From positions 31,489,926 to 31,553,925 of the forward strand of contig JAFMSR010000001.1 of assembly GCA_022818135.1 (NCBI GenBank): 64,000 nt of DNA. Reading direction: 5' to 3'. This document shows, in pieces, positions 1 through 12,540 of the stretch (position 1 is its first letter; every line of letters begins with the position of its first letter). The stretch comes from Saxidomus purpurata. Lineage: Eukaryota; Mollusca; Bivalvia; Venerida; Veneridae. The notes under the pieces are model-generated. The model did no database searches and was not told where the DNA came from. It saw only the letters and a program-made list of their open reading frames with translations. The translations under genes and the position numbers were made by a program.

Positions 1-53
1 TATTGGCAAGCACTAAAAAAGTCGAGCACGCTGTCCTACTGACAGCTCTTGTT
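1..53 (+). mobile_element. 3' terminus of a HINE-like (Helitron-type) element
   Basis: The window opens inside a repeat end that recurs almost identically at 13683-13735. It has a run of A, then GTCGAGC, then a small hairpin (GCTGTC, CTACT loop, GACAGC) and CTCTTGTT. A terminal hairpin a few bases before the end is typical of Helitron-class elements. The body lies outside the window, so only the terminus is claimed. Confidence 0.45.
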
Positions 54-54
54 A

Positions 55-1345
55 TAACTGTGAACAGAATGATGTTGCTGATCCAGCTGATGGTGCCACA
101 CGGATGTGCAAGCCTGATTATAGTCTACGCTGGTAAGGAACGTAGACACAGACTGTTTAAAATGTTGTCTACTGTAGTCAAAATGGCAGATAAACTTGTT
201 TTAAATTTGTTTTATTTAATATTGTGTATCGTCGTAAACGCAGAATCACTTGCGACCAGCAGGGTAAATGTTGGATGACAGCGTTTGTGAAATTCTTGTG
301 AAGCAAAGTAAAAACATGATAGTTTATTTTTGAAATGTCATTATAAAAAGAAATTACTTCACAGGAACAGAATAATCATGGTCAGTAGTCAGGATCATCT
401 GCCACCACTTCAATACTCAAAATACTCAAATTATACATACTTATTTTACATTGATTGTATAGGTTGATTATGATCTAGGCCTGCACTGGTTGACTTGGCA
501 GACATACTTTTCATCGATTGTCAAGCTGGTCATAATTTGGACTGGTTGCAAAATCACTCACCACCAGCGGAAAAACTCACATGTCTTACACATTGATTGG
601 AAAAGGAGTATTCTAATTTAATGAATGAATGCAACCAGATACAAAAAACTTAACAACCAAATTTTGGTGCTGCCTCAGCCCATTGCTTCAGAGTGACACG
701 GACGTGCACAGCTGATGATGGTCTACACTGGTCTGCAAGTCAGATTCATCTGTTTTAACAAGGTATGATTAAATGACAACTTTTATATATTTTAGCTGGC
801 TGAAGGTTCAAATTTACATACCTTAAATGCACTTACTGTAAAGAAACTTGATTTAGAGTCAATAAGATTATCTATTTCGGACAATGGTATTAAAATAAAC
901 AATTGCCAAGAAAAAAAAAGGTAACATAATTGCAAAAGATATAAGTTTGCAAGTTCATAGTATGCAATTGTGCAATTAATAACAGAGTTTAAGAGAAATT
1001 GTTGACTGCTTCCTGTCCACACTGATGTAAAGGATAAACTTAATGCAAAACATATTTACAAGAATGTAATATTCATATGCATAAATAGCAGTATGACGGT
1101 GCTGTTTCTGATTTTGATCATGGTCTACCGTTGCAGCGAAATAAGACTCAGTTGTTGTAAAGATAGTATGACAATATTGTAATTCACAGGTAGAGAATAT
1201 TTGTCTATAAAACGCACAACAGAACAAATAGTGCTGAATCAACTCACTGCCCCCTGACCACATGGATGATCATATTGATCATGATCTACTCTGGTCTTGA
1301 AAGCAGACTAATGTGTCGTTTGTAAGGTAAGATTAAACGACGATC
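55..1345 (+). repeat. Degenerate array of a ~100-nt dispersed repeat
   Basis: Related blocks occur near 76-275, 655-770 and 1240-1345. Each has a conserved core like GATCATGGTCTACACTGGTC followed by AGGCAGA, a TCATC/TCACT stretch and a CAGCAGGGTAAG-like end. Further members lie at 2240-2340, 2583-2695 and 11405-11525. The copies are too diverged to fix a unit length. Open frames of 76-95 codons over this stretch are not conserved and are not called as genes. Confidence 0.45.
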
Positions 1346-1454
1346 TTTAAACATTATTTGGTTGCTGTTAATTTGGCTATATACGAGTATACATTCTTAT
1401 CAGACCATCTATGTTTTGTTGTAGTAGTTAAACGAATTTTCCAACTGTGTTTTT

Positions 1455-1970
1455 GATCATTATTAACCCCAAAATGAAGTTTTCGGGCAGCACATGTATA
1501 TAGGAGTCACCTGGTGGTTGGTGGTTTGGTCGGTCGGTCGGTCTTTGCCCTTTGTTACTTTTCCTTGTCCGGAGCATAGCTTAAAAACTTCTTGTTGGAA
1601 TTCAATAACACTTCATACATTGGCCAAGCACAATAAGAGGAAGTGCAGTGTACAAGAACCATAACTATATCTTGACAAAAAACAGAGTTGTTGCCCTTTG
1701 TTACTTTCCTTGTCCGGAGCATAACTTGAAAACTACTGGTTTAAATTCAGTACAACTTCATACAATGGCCAAGCACACTGATATAAAGAGCAGTGCGCAA
1801 GAACCATTGCCCTTTGTTACTTTTTCTTGGCCGGAGCATAACTTGAAAACTGCTGGTCTGAATTCAATAATACTTCATACATTGGTTAAGCATAATAAGA
1901 GGAAGTGCAGAATACAATAACCATAACTATATCTTGACTAATTACAGAGTTATTGCCAAGAACCATAACT
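1455..1970 (-). mobile_element. HINE-1 type element, 3' half with diverged tandem repeats
   Basis: Read on the minus strand, this is the element seen complete at 29117-30342. It has repeated units containing GGAGCATAACTTGAAAACT (plus-strand reading), then GGTCGGTCGGTC, GGAGTCACC and the terminal hairpin stretch near 1460-1490. Units start near 1541, 1691 and 1807, so the spacing is less regular than the 146 bp of the intact copy. The family is defined by its shared ends. The Helitron-class label is inferred from hairpin termini and internal tandem repeats. Confidence 0.55.
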
Positions 1971-2194
1971 CAATTTTAGCAAGCCGAGATCATTACAGAG
2001 TTAACAATTATAAAGATAAAAACAGATGTACTGCATTCAAACTGAGATGTATTTATGGTAATATCACACTTGTTTGTAGGTCTTACAACAAATCTATGGT
2101 GCAGAGTCAGCAGGTTCTCAAATGGTGTCAGGAAGGAAGACTCGCGGCCATTGGGTTTGTTTAAACTTACATATTTAATATCGATTGCATAAAA

Positions 2195-2700
2195 TCATAT
2201 GGCCTTTTCTGGTCGCCAAGTCAGAAAGGTTTACCTACCACCAGCATACATGTAGTACAGACTGATTTCGGTCTACACTAGCCGCAAACTGTGATAAAGG
2301 CAGATTTACATGTCATCAGCTGAATATATTTTAAATAAACACTGTTGTTATACTATCCTGGCTCTATGTTGGACTTTATATTTATGTTTAAAAGAACTTA
2401 ATAATAACTGTAAAACTGAAATCCAATTGAATTTATTATTTATGACAAGAAAAATAAAATTAAAACATTTCAAAGAATGAAATGGACGTACTATTATAAA
2501 ATCAATGCACAATTATAGGAACCAACTATTCGTTCATGGAAAAATCAATACATATGTAGATAAACCTACGTACATGTTATTATGTCAGCAGACTGTCCCC
2601 CTTGTGAGACTGACCGATGTGCATGCTGATCATGGTCTACATTGATCTTGAAGGAAGATGTCAATGTCGTCAGTCCGGTAAGTTAAACTCCTTTATTGCT
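2195..2700 (+). repeat. Two further members of the ~100-nt repeat
   Basis: Blocks at 2240-2340 and 2583-2695 carry the same GGTCTACA core and GTCATCAG/GTCGTCAG tail as the copies at the window start. Between them is AT-rich sequence with nothing recognised. Confidence 0.4.
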
Positions 2701-3061
2701 TCTTCGCTGACCGCAGGGTCGACTTTACTAGTATATATCGACATTTTATTCGAACTTTCTTGAAATATTTGAATTTCAAAGCCAGTTAAATTTAGTTGTA
2801 ATTTAAAAGGATAATGAAATTCCTTGAGAACGAAAAGAGCGTACTGTAATGAAGAAAGAGTATGCTTATAGCTTATAGATTATAGCTTATAGCTTCATGA
2901 TCCTAACATTAAATTTCTAGCATTTAGACTGGTCATTGATCCTTAATAAGAAATTGGTGTTAAAGGGTTAGGCAGGTAACATATTTGAAATTGCCCTTCC
3001 TTGTACCCATGTTACATGGGTGTGTAGTTCTTCAACTTATGGATATTTCAGCTATAAAGCA

Positions 3062-3100
3062 GTCTTTCGGGGGTATTAATCACATTTAGTGATAGGTCTA
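3062..3100 (-). mobile_element. 5' terminal fragment of a HINE-1 element
   Basis: GGGGGTATTAATCACATTTA followed by GTGATAGGTCT matches, in reverse, the start of the complete element at 29117. The motif folds as a hairpin (ATCAC, AAATG-type loop, GTGAT). It could be the far end of the minus-strand element that ends at 1455, interrupted by other repeats. Confidence 0.45.
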
Positions 3101-4229
3101 GTTTACAATTGATATAATAAGAACATTACCATATATAGTTAAAGGAAAAATTTCCTTTTATAAGAATTCTACACTATATTTCCGACGTCATTTAGTGGCA
3201 ATGATGCACAATAATGGATATTGAATGCCCCCAACAGGTGATGAATGAAAAAAATTAATTGAATATTTCTGTTTAAGACAAGACAGGGTACTAACGTTTT
3301 ATTGGTTTTAACGTGATATATGTGGACATATTACCCGTCTCAGCATTATATCACCCTTGCCGAACGGCTCGGGTAATATTAATCAAAGCGGGGGATATAT
3401 ATCCACAGATACCACATAAAAACAATATATAATTATGACAAAACACTAGCTTAAATCCTGCAGTTACTATATGGAATCATAGAGTAACGGATATCAACGT
3501 TTTTTTGAAAAAGGGTAGCAATAGTAAAAGGTAAATGTTAGCATGATTTCTCTTCACCGTATTAGTCAACGTATGGTCTGTAGAGCTCTCTGTGAGAGCA
3601 TAAATTTCATACCCAGTTAAGATCAAACACAATTTACTCCCCAAGAATGTGCAAATAATTGTTAATAGATCAATAAAATGAGATAATGGCGATAAATGTT
3701 CTTTGTACAAGGAAAAAACCAGTCCAGTTGGCGATATTCGAACCTAAACACCAGCAGCTGTAGGAAAGCGGTCGTAACCATACATACATGGTGAATTAAC
3801 GTTCTTCACTACTGAATTAGAATAGAATATTTTCACCTAGTTTTAAATGACTTGCAGAAGCAAATGACAATTATAAAGTAGCACATATTTTCACATACTT
3901 TCTACAAGAACTGTATATGTACTTTTTTTCTTCAGATTTTCCACATGCCGTACTGTGTTGTCATCGTATCTATGTAGGGATATTTCGCCAAAGCAGTTTA
4001 CTGCAAGATGTGCAAGTAGAACGTGTGAAAGACAAAAAGAATATTTTTTTGCGAAACTCAAAACTCTAACGTCAAGATAGCCTTTGCTAGCGGCATCCTT
4101 CTAAAGTGAGTGCAGTTTTTTCACTCTACATGTGTACAAATTCATTTTACTATGCAGAAAGCTGTTGTAGTTTATTCAGTGGCTCTCGAAAACATTTTTC
4201 TCTCGCTAGTTTTCCACGACTGCTACCAA
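3101..4229. other. No gene recognised; one ~95-bp imperfect palindrome
   Basis: AT-rich sequence without a credible coding frame. Around 3311-3410 a GATATATGTGGACATATTACCCG-like arm faces an inverted CGGGTAATATTA...ATATATCCACAG arm, which could be a tiny foldback. Nothing else is recognised. Confidence 0.3.
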
Positions 4230-4360
4230 TTTACAGCTGGTTGGACTGGCACGAATGACATTAGTGTCTTTGCCCAAAGACAAACCTTGTGCTCAAACTA
4301 GGATTCGAACCCGGGACCGTACGATCTTGGGGAGAATGCCCTGACCACTGAGGCCGATAA
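4230..4360 (-). mobile_element. tRNA-derived SINE (head region)
   Basis: On the minus strand a box-A-like CAGTGGTCAGGGCATTC is followed about 35 nt later by a box-B-like GGGTTCGAATCC. These are the two internal RNA polymerase III promoter elements of tRNA-derived SINEs. The sequence does not fold as a full tRNA with a good acceptor stem, so a SINE is preferred to a functional tRNA gene. Confidence 0.6.
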
Positions 4361-4470
4361 GGGATAGAAGCGCAGTGAGGTATTGGATGACTCTTAACCT
4401 GGAGGGCGTAGGTTGGAATCCCGGCATCGGCATTGACCCCAACCTCCAATATTGCTTTTATCGGATTTTC

Positions 4471-6957
4471 TTACAACGCGTTGCAGTTGGGTTTGCCCGT
4501 TCGCTATCCTGGCAATGGATACAGTTATAATCTTACGTCACACTCATAGCGCAATTTTGAAACTATTATTAGAGCTAGTTTATAGGTTAACTCCTCCCCA
4601 TTCAAGGACATTTAGGTGCGAGCGTCCAGCTTCTTTCTCACGTCGTCAATTTGCTCCGCCCAAAAACCCGCATGGTAAACTTCACGTATGTATTTTAATG
4701 CAAGTGACAAACAGTATTTAATAATGTTAAAAATAGGTTTCTTCGCGTATTTTGTAGTGACTTCGAGATAAATTATATAGATCTTCTGTTTTATTTAAAA
4801 TGTTGATTTTCTTTCAATCACAGCGATTGAGCTACGGTATCATTGCATTTATTATTTAAGTGTAGACTGTAAGTTTATGAATTAGTATACATGTAAATTA
4901 TAACGGTTCGCGGAACTTTACACACCGGAATTCCATTGCAGCATGTTATCCTACATAATTCATAATGACGTCTGGTGAACAAAAATATATTGTGATGCAT
5001 TTTTCATAAAATGCGTTTTTCAGTCTGTTTCTCAACTCGCCTTGTCAATTTTGTTTGCCAAAGTGGAATTTCAAACAAAATGTCAACGAAAGTAATTAAA
5101 TTGACGAAATTATCAATAATTGAATTGAAAAATATGTTTGTCTCCGGCAGTACTGGAACTCCTTTATTTTGCACAAAAGCGAGGTCATGCCATGGGTAAG
5201 GAAGTCTACTGACATACTAAGTATCTAATGCCGTACTGTACGTACTGACATACTCAGTGCATCTGCCAAAATCTTTACTTGTACGGACGTTATATTATCA
5301 TAACCAAGTTCCCTCTCTACTGCCGACAGTGAACTCGACAAATTTCCCTTGTGAACAGTGTTTTTACTTTAAAAGCCCTTCAATTTTCGGAGTAAAGAAA
5401 AAAGTACAAATCAATGAACAGGGGCGTAGTTACTTCGGTCATAAAAATGAAACGGCAGACATGACAGTCAGACCAGTAGATTAATGACGATTATCTAATT
5501 TGTTTCACTTTATCTCATATATTTACATGTATTTCAATTCTTTTTTATTCCAACCAATATAAAAATCTGTAGATGAGTTTTGGATACTGCATCCTGACCA
5601 ATCCAATTTACCACCCGTAGTCATACATGAGGGAAATGTTGGACACATGACTGCAGAGTTACACGATTACTCAAAACTTTGTAATAACTCTTAACTAACT
5701 AGAATTATTTCGGCTTTTTTCACATTTTGAAGAAGAAACATTCGACGAATGATAAAGAAAACATATTTAAAGAATCTGCGGGAAAACGACAGTCTTTGTG
5801 AAACATTTTGTTTGCGGCACTGACCGCTGTGTCGTCAGTGTCGCTGAAGTAAAATATACACAATAATCTTATATATCCTGGATATACTCATGCGTACTAA
5901 TTTATGTTCAGTGTTATTGTTTTTAAATGGCTATCCAAATAGTCATAACTATGATAATCATTAGTTTTAATCGTTAATCACAAGAAGCTCTCGGAAAGTC
6001 AACATTTAATGTACATTTGAACATATATATGAGAACTTGGTAGAGTGCTAGTCTAACTATTTCGACTTCGAAGGCAAACCGATTTTATAGGCTGATATTT
6101 TCAAGTTGTTCACCTTCTAGTTATAAATATTACATCTGTGAAAGGGGTCACACTGAAACGCCAAATTAATTAGGCTATTGGAGTGCTGCTGTATATGTCC
6201 AACCCATAGTACAGAGGGTGTCCGACATGTCTGGCACGGGACTTTCTGCTGTCAGACAAGCGGCTTTTCTGTCCCGGGTACCGGTTGTCCGAAGGATAGC
6301 CGAAATGTTGAGGGCAAAAAATTAAAACGAATAAATATTGTACGAAAGTCCTGTTTTACCTAGCCCAGACATTTTAGATCTATTTGCAGTATTCGGATAA
6401 CATTTTAATCTTGTTTACTTTAAAAGTGCGCTGTTAATGTGTTTTATTTTTCTTTGTATGCTCATGTATTACCTCGTGGAGTAGCCTCAATATTTCGACT
6501 GCAAGACAGAAAAATTTTACAAACTGATATTACATCTAGTCTGCCTTCGCGAAGGGCGGCCATCGTATGTAGCAAAAAGCACTTGCGTGCAATTAGTTGG
6601 GCTATTCGTTGAGGTACGCAATAAAACTTCCATAGTCTATTTCATAAAGTTTTGGGAAAGTTTCATCAATTAGTGTACACCTGGCTCCGCCATTTACCAA
6701 ATGGCACTTTAATATGTACTTTATCCGATACTGCTTCTGTTGTGACTTTAATTTTTCTTTCCACGTTCGGGAACGTGACGTCAGAATCAAATATAACTTA
6801 AAAGACTGATCGCATGCGCCCCTATTTGACCTTTTCAATGAAAGAACGGAGGGGAGGAGTTAACCGATATCTACATGCTCTATTAATAGTTTCAGATTCG
6901 CCTTTGTATTGATTGCTAAAAAAGCGAACGGGGAAAGCCAACTGCAACGCGTTGTAA
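4471..6957. mobile_element. 2.5-kb element with ~120-140-bp inverted terminal repeats
   Basis: TTACAACGCGTTGCAGTTGG at 4471 is matched in reverse at the right end (6938-6957). Similarity continues inward past GTTAACTCCTCCCC (left, ~4590-4610) and its complement near 6845-6860. The interior has no transposase-like frame, so this would be non-autonomous. I could not find a convincing target-site duplication, so the exact ends may be off by a few bases. Confidence 0.5.
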
Positions 6958-8827
6958 GTACTGGTCAGAAATCCAAGAAGCAGTTATTGCATGTAGTTAA
7001 TACGTGTATAAGTTGCAAAAACTTGTTTTGCAATCAATGCAAGATAAATTAGTTTAACCTAAAGAAACCCACAAAGATTTGTTCAATTTTTAATTAAAAG
7101 CATTCCTGTTGACGTTCAGCTGAGCTTAAAATACTGCATTTGAGCTTTTGGTGATAGTTTGGAAGAGTGAGTAGAATCCAGGCCAGGTGTAAACAGCGGA
7201 TCCCGTGGGTCTGGATCAGGATAATAAATATATCATTAGGAAAAAAGAGTGTAGATGTAAGTTTTAAAGTCCCAGGTGCTCTTTAAATACAGACAAATGA
7301 ATTTACAGATAGACTAATTATAGAAATGTGTTCTAATTAATCTAAAACAGTGTTGACATACATGTATTCCTGTCTCAGCTTTTTGTCGTTTCTTCACTTA
7401 AAAGCCTTGGCAGAAAGGATTTTTTTTGCAATATCATTAATAAATGCTGCTCTTTACATTTGTATAGAAAGCATGCGCTTTTTATTTTATTTAAAAAGCA
7501 ACGTTAGAAATGTTTTTCGTATTAATAACAGTCAATTTCTACGGTAAGATATATATACTTTGCACTAAATATATATTGTTCATGCATCATATTCGGGAAT
7601 GTCATTACTGCTACTGTCTTTAAAATACAAACAGATTAAAGAACTTTCAAAAAGGCAAAAGTGTTAGTAATTTGGGGTTTACAAATACATTTATTCACAT
7701 AAAAAGGGACCTGCATTTTTGTAATTCTTTAGGACACCGATGTTGTATTATAAAAGATGCAAAATAAACATATACAAAATAGCCATGTGATTTGATCCGA
7801 CATGTGTCAACCGCCGAGGTGTTGTTAATTATCACGGGGTACATATCGTTTATCAAATTAAAAGGCGTCAGCAGATCCGACGCACATGTAGTGTCAAAGA
7901 ATTATAAGTTGATTATAAAGAAATAAAATAGCGTACAAATATAAGAAAATGAAAAAGAAACAGGACACATTAACCGAAAATAATACATCAAAAAGTCTGT
8001 ATTAGTATTATTTTTATGATTTTGACAAAAACAGTTCAGACTATATACATTGTAAGTCAAGATGATAAAAACTTCAATGTAATTTTAGATCCACATGACA
8101 AAGTTAATGATCTCTATTATACCAAATTAATTTTACTTAAAGTAATAAATTTCTTTAAAAATGTGTTAAAATTAACTCGTAACATTAATTTAATTACAAT
8201 TTCAACGCGACAAGTTAGACTAAGTATGATTAAGATGATGAAAACAGTTAAATTTTGTAGGTCAAGGTCATAATTTACAGAGTTATGCCCGTTTTCGTAC
8301 TTAGATTTTGTCACAAAATTATTGGTTATTCTGAAAAAGTGTAAGAGATTTTTCCCATTAGTTTCTTCTTTTGCATAGACGGAAATAAGAACAATGAAAA
8401 TATCAAAGAATTAGTTAAGCAACTTATTTAGTTTTTCTCTACAAAATAAAATCTTATTCTTATCCAAACTATATACAATGTACATGTATCTTGATCTTGC
8501 ATTGTTTGTTCTAACAAGAAGAAAATGGCCCGTACGAAAGATTCAGGCGTAGACCAGCTAGTAAGGACACGGAAACCAGGCGGAAACCAGCTTTGTATTA
8601 CGTGTTTTTTACGTGCCTGCAGTTCGTACCAATCCCAGTCACGGAAATACTGATAGATTTTATTTATAGTTCTACCTTAAGAAACATTTGTTATTCGTAT
8701 TAAGTCGCCACAGGTGCATCTGAAGAAATTCTTGCAGGCAAAGTACCATTTTTGTTACCATGTACATGACGGCAGGGTGTAAATCAATACTAAATTGTTT
8801 CAAGCAGTTACAGATTTGTAGCTTTTG
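6958..8827. other. Gene-free AT-rich stretch
   Basis: No coding frame resembles a known protein, and no clear repeat or RNA gene was recognised. Short frames near 7350 and 8016 are low-complexity in composition and not supported. Confidence 0.4.
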
Positions 8828-9280
8828 AAAGAGCCCACCCTGGTTTATTAATCCTTTTATCTGTGTGTAAACAAGGAAACGTTCAAAGTAACTCCCAGTA
8901 CATCACAACGTCAACAGGTTTTGGGTAGGAATGAAATTTCAAGTAATTGTAAATTATGTTTGCCGGTGACCCATCTTTTTTATCATATCAAGTGATAGTG
9001 AAATTATTTTTATATAGCATATTTTTTTCAAATGTATGGGTTTTTTCATCGAGCTGCTCTTTAGTAACTCCAATTTTAAAACGACTGCACTCCAGATGAA
9101 CAAGTTACGCTAAAAAAAGAAAATTTTCAATTTCAAGAAAACAATTGTCATTACTGTATCAGGGGCATTGTATTATGATAACGTGACAAGTTTTCTAACA
9201 AAAGAAACACTTAAAATGTGTTGTTTTGCTTAGTTGTATTGTAGAAAATATCACCCCGTGACTAACGGGGTGGGCTCTTT
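8828..9280. mobile_element. Candidate MITE with 13-bp inverted ends
   Basis: AAAGAGCCCACCC at 8828-8840 is matched by its reverse complement at 9268-9280. A small hairpin (CACCCCG/CGGGGTG) lies just inside the right end. No convincing target duplication was seen, so this rests on the inverted ends only. Confidence 0.35.
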
Positions 9281-9312
9281 GGTATACCAATATTTTTAAC
9301 TCGCATCAAATC

Positions 9313-9392
9313 AGCTGACTCCGTAGTGTAGTAGGTTAGCCGCTGTAAATTTTTGTAAGCGCAAAGATCCGAGTTCAAAACCTGGCTGGTAA
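9313..9392 (+). mobile_element. tRNA-like SINE head or tRNA pseudogene
   Basis: GTAGTGTAGTAGGTTAGCC resembles a D-arm/box A and GAGTTCAAAACC a T-arm/box B, about 40 nt apart. A run of T follows. The acceptor stem does not pair well, which argues against an active tRNA. Confidence 0.5.
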
Positions 9393-9399
9393 ATTTTTT

Positions 9400-10354
9400 T
9401 TCTACCTTTTATTTTTAGCTCTTACACAAAGAAATAATCTTGATGCTGACAAATTGAATATATATTGATTTTACCAAAAATTAAAATTTACTAGATTTGG
9501 AGTGCGTCTTTTAAGGCAGAATTTCAAGCTAAACTCTTAATAGAATTTTCCCATTTTGACGTCACATAATTGCGACTAACGTCTCGAGCATCGAAATGTT
9601 TTCATCAAATTTTATACAATTATAAAGAACTTCTTAAATGCAAGGCGCATGCTATTTTATATTGTCTATACATTTGAAATTAATAGGACAGTGAAGGAAA
9701 ACTCGAGGAATGACATGAAATAGCGTGCTGTGCAATAGTGACATCAGAGGCAAGGTTTGAAGCACAACATAAAAACCGTAAGAGATATCAAAACTGTGTT
9801 ACAATGAAATTGGATTTTCCATCAGAAAAACGTGTATCTTCAATTATGCACAGTGTAATTTCATGAGAAAATTAGAACAAAAAATTTGAGGCTCATTTCA
9901 ACTTAAAATATACATGTTTTTCTGCCAAATGTAGCAAAATTATGCATGTACACAAAACTAAAATATTAAGCTTTTATTTGGTGCCTAAATTATTTCTGTA
10001 TATAATTGATAAATGAAAAAGTTATGAATGAATCCGTGTCTCTCTCTTTTACCTCCTACATGATAAAATTATATTGGATCCCGATCCGCGGGTCCGCCGT
10101 CTACACCTTCCCTAGTATCCCTTGCTAGAGGCAGGGTCAGAATCGGTGAACTTGCTTGATGTCGGTGCCTGATGTCCAGCATTGTGTTGCCTGAGATATT
10201 TATGTATATTATGTTGCCACTTCGGGGAAATACATAAAATAAGCCCAAAACTAAAAGATGTCAAAATATGAACAGGTATAATTACCACTGAAGAAAATAA
10301 AATTATTTTTCTATTTTCAAAGTTTTAACTTTCCATGTAACTTGGGTAGTTTTT
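9400..10354. other. Gene-free AT-rich stretch
   Basis: Nothing recognised beyond general AT richness. Confidence 0.35.
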
Positions 10355-10560
10355 AGCTCGACTATTCGAAGAATAAGGAGGCTATTGCACTCGCTCCGGC
10401 GTCGGCGTCTGCGTTGGTTAAAGTTTTTTATAAAGTCAAATATTTTGAATACTATCAAAGGTATTGACTTGAAACTCAAACTATAATTTCACTATTTTTT
10501 TCGCGGTTTACTTTTTATCAGATGTACGTTGATAGCAGCCTTTATTCGAGCAGAACAGTT
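10355..10560 (+). mobile_element. 5' fragment of a HINE-2 type element
   Basis: AGCTCGACTATTCGAAGAAT, then GGAGGCTATTGCACTCGC and a CGGCGTCGGCGTCTGCG stretch, match the start of the fuller copy at 12777. The similarity fades after about 200 bp, so this copy is truncated. Confidence 0.5.
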
Positions 10561-11149
10561 GAAGTAACTATATCCAGTAATGTTTGGCTATACTAATATT
10601 AAAAAAAAACATTCACAAAAACGTTTTTAAACTAAAATTAAAAATAATGTAATTATAATGCAAAATACAATATAAAGCAATACGACCTATAGCATATTAT
10701 GCATTCCAAAATTATACAGCCCATTATTAGCTTTAAAATTATACAGAAAATTTCTGTCTGTTTCTTGTTATCAGTTGTGTCTGTTTTATCATTGTTTGTT
10801 CTTTGGTCCGTCCGTTCTTACGTCGTTTCCTCTTTTCGCTGCATATTTGTTTTATAACTGATATAAAATTTACCTTTTCTGTCTTAGGTTTATTTTGAAA
10901 ATAACATCAAACTGTTTACATGAAAGTGACATCTTCCATCTCATCATGTTATCATGTTTAATAACTGACACTGTTGTGATTTTTTATTTATTTGAACTGA
11001 AAATTTGACAGCATGAATATACATTTGTATCTTGTTCTCGGAAGAATCAAACATATTTATCGAATTGGTACAAATAAGATTGTAACGATAATTTCACAGA
11101 CCCAGTGCCCAGCTGCAGGCAACTTATAGTTTGTTTTATAAATGTTAAA

Positions 11150-11275
11150 TAATGTATGCCATCATTATCATGTTGTAAATAACCATGAACATATTTCAAG
11201 AGGCTCACAGGGAAGACTGGGCTCGCCCAACTGTGTTGCCTCTATAAATAAAGTCGTTCTTATTATTATTAGTCA
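11150..11275 (+). mobile_element. 3' tail of a non-LTR retroelement
   Basis: The block ends in TATAAATAAAGTCGTTC followed by a (TTA)n run, the usual ending of truncated LINE-like copies with microsatellite tails. No coding part is recognisable upstream. Confidence 0.4.
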
Positions 11276-11559
11276 TGTACATGTATAAAGTAAGTCTCGA
11301 GGTCCGGGCGTCCATTGTAAACTTCTATATTCACGCTACATAGGAATTCCTCCATGCTTAATTTATAAAATGGTTAATATTTCAGTTTGGACCGTACCAC
11401 TAGTTGCATACAGGATGGACATTCACAACACCCTTGGGCACAGAGATGTAGCTGGACATGATCTGCACTGGTCACAGAGGCAAAATCACTTGCCATCAGC
11501 AGGGTAAGGGATAAACTAAGGTGGTCATTTTCTCTTCATTGCTTTAGAGCTAAGTGGTA

Positions 11560-11945
11560 GCCACTAGTCCGAAAAATACCACCCAAGGATAGAAATGTAC
11601 GAGTGTCTTGTCTGTCCCAGGGGCATAATTTGAACAAACTTGGTAGAGGTCCACTAGCCAATGCTACATGCCAAATATCTAAGCTCTAGGCCGTGTGGTT
11701 TCAGAGAAGAAGATTTTTAAACTTTTTCCTATTTGTTGCCATAGCAACCAGAGTTCTGCATGGAATGGAATTCTTTGAACAAATTTGGTAGAGCTTCATG
11801 CAAGGAACATCCCTGCATAGTTTCATCAACATCGACCTAGTGGTTTCAGGTGAGATGTCATTTGAATCAAAATGTTGACGGACGACGGACGACAGACGAC
11901 GGACGACGGACAATCCATCAGAAAAGCTCAGCCTGGCGAAGCTAA
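11560..11945 (+). repeat. R3 dispersed repeat (GGTAGAGGTCCACTAG family)
   Basis: Contains TTTGAACAAACTTGGTAGAG, CAAATATCTAAGCTCTAGGC and GGTTTCAGAGAAGAAGATT, then a (GGACGAC)n stretch. The same modules occur at 26385-27415 and 42470-42970, in introns of genes A and B. It has no coding potential on either strand. Confidence 0.6.
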
Positions 11946-11949
11946 AATT

Positions 11950-12540
11950 ATTAAAATTCTATATTTCTGCAACCGGTTATCCAAATTTAATTGTAATTGG
12001 CTCTAATGATTTAATGATCACTCTTTCTAGTATTCGCATCCTGCCACCCTCAAGGGGGCGTAGCACGTTTTGTAAATATTCGATATAGAAACTTAATTCT
12101 TTTGTTTTTTATAACTTACGGTTGAGGTCACAATTGGGTGGTGAAATTTAAAAAAACGTTTCTTTTTTTCTAAAAAGGCTTGTCAGAATTTCATTTTGTT
12201 TGGCATGAATAATCAATGTTGTATTCTCTAACAACGGAAAATTTAGAGACTGGATTTTTACAGAATGAGGCCCTTATGGGAATGTAGTGCTTTTCTGAAA
12301 CTAGTAATACTGATTTAATTTAACTTTCAACATCTAAGTTGTTTGTGACTGTAACTTGAAGTAAAAATTATCCCCTCAGAGATGAGGCCCCAGTGGAGTG
12401 GAGAAATTAAAAAGAAAAAAATCTGAAACAGACAGACCACTACACTTTTCAGTTGTTTGTTTCATTTGGTGGGGCATATAAAATCACTGAAATTGCTTGT
12501 TATTTATGAAGTGTTGATAATCCAATGTAAAGACGAAGTG
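11950..12540 (+). repeat. R4 dispersed repeat, copy 1
   Basis: Aligns directly with 19775-20450. Both contain CTGCAACC(G/A)GTTATC, CAAGGGGG(C/T)GTAGCAC, TATTCTCTAACAACGGAAAA and GAGGCCCTTA blocks in the same order. It is unrelated to any recognised gene. Confidence 0.55.
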
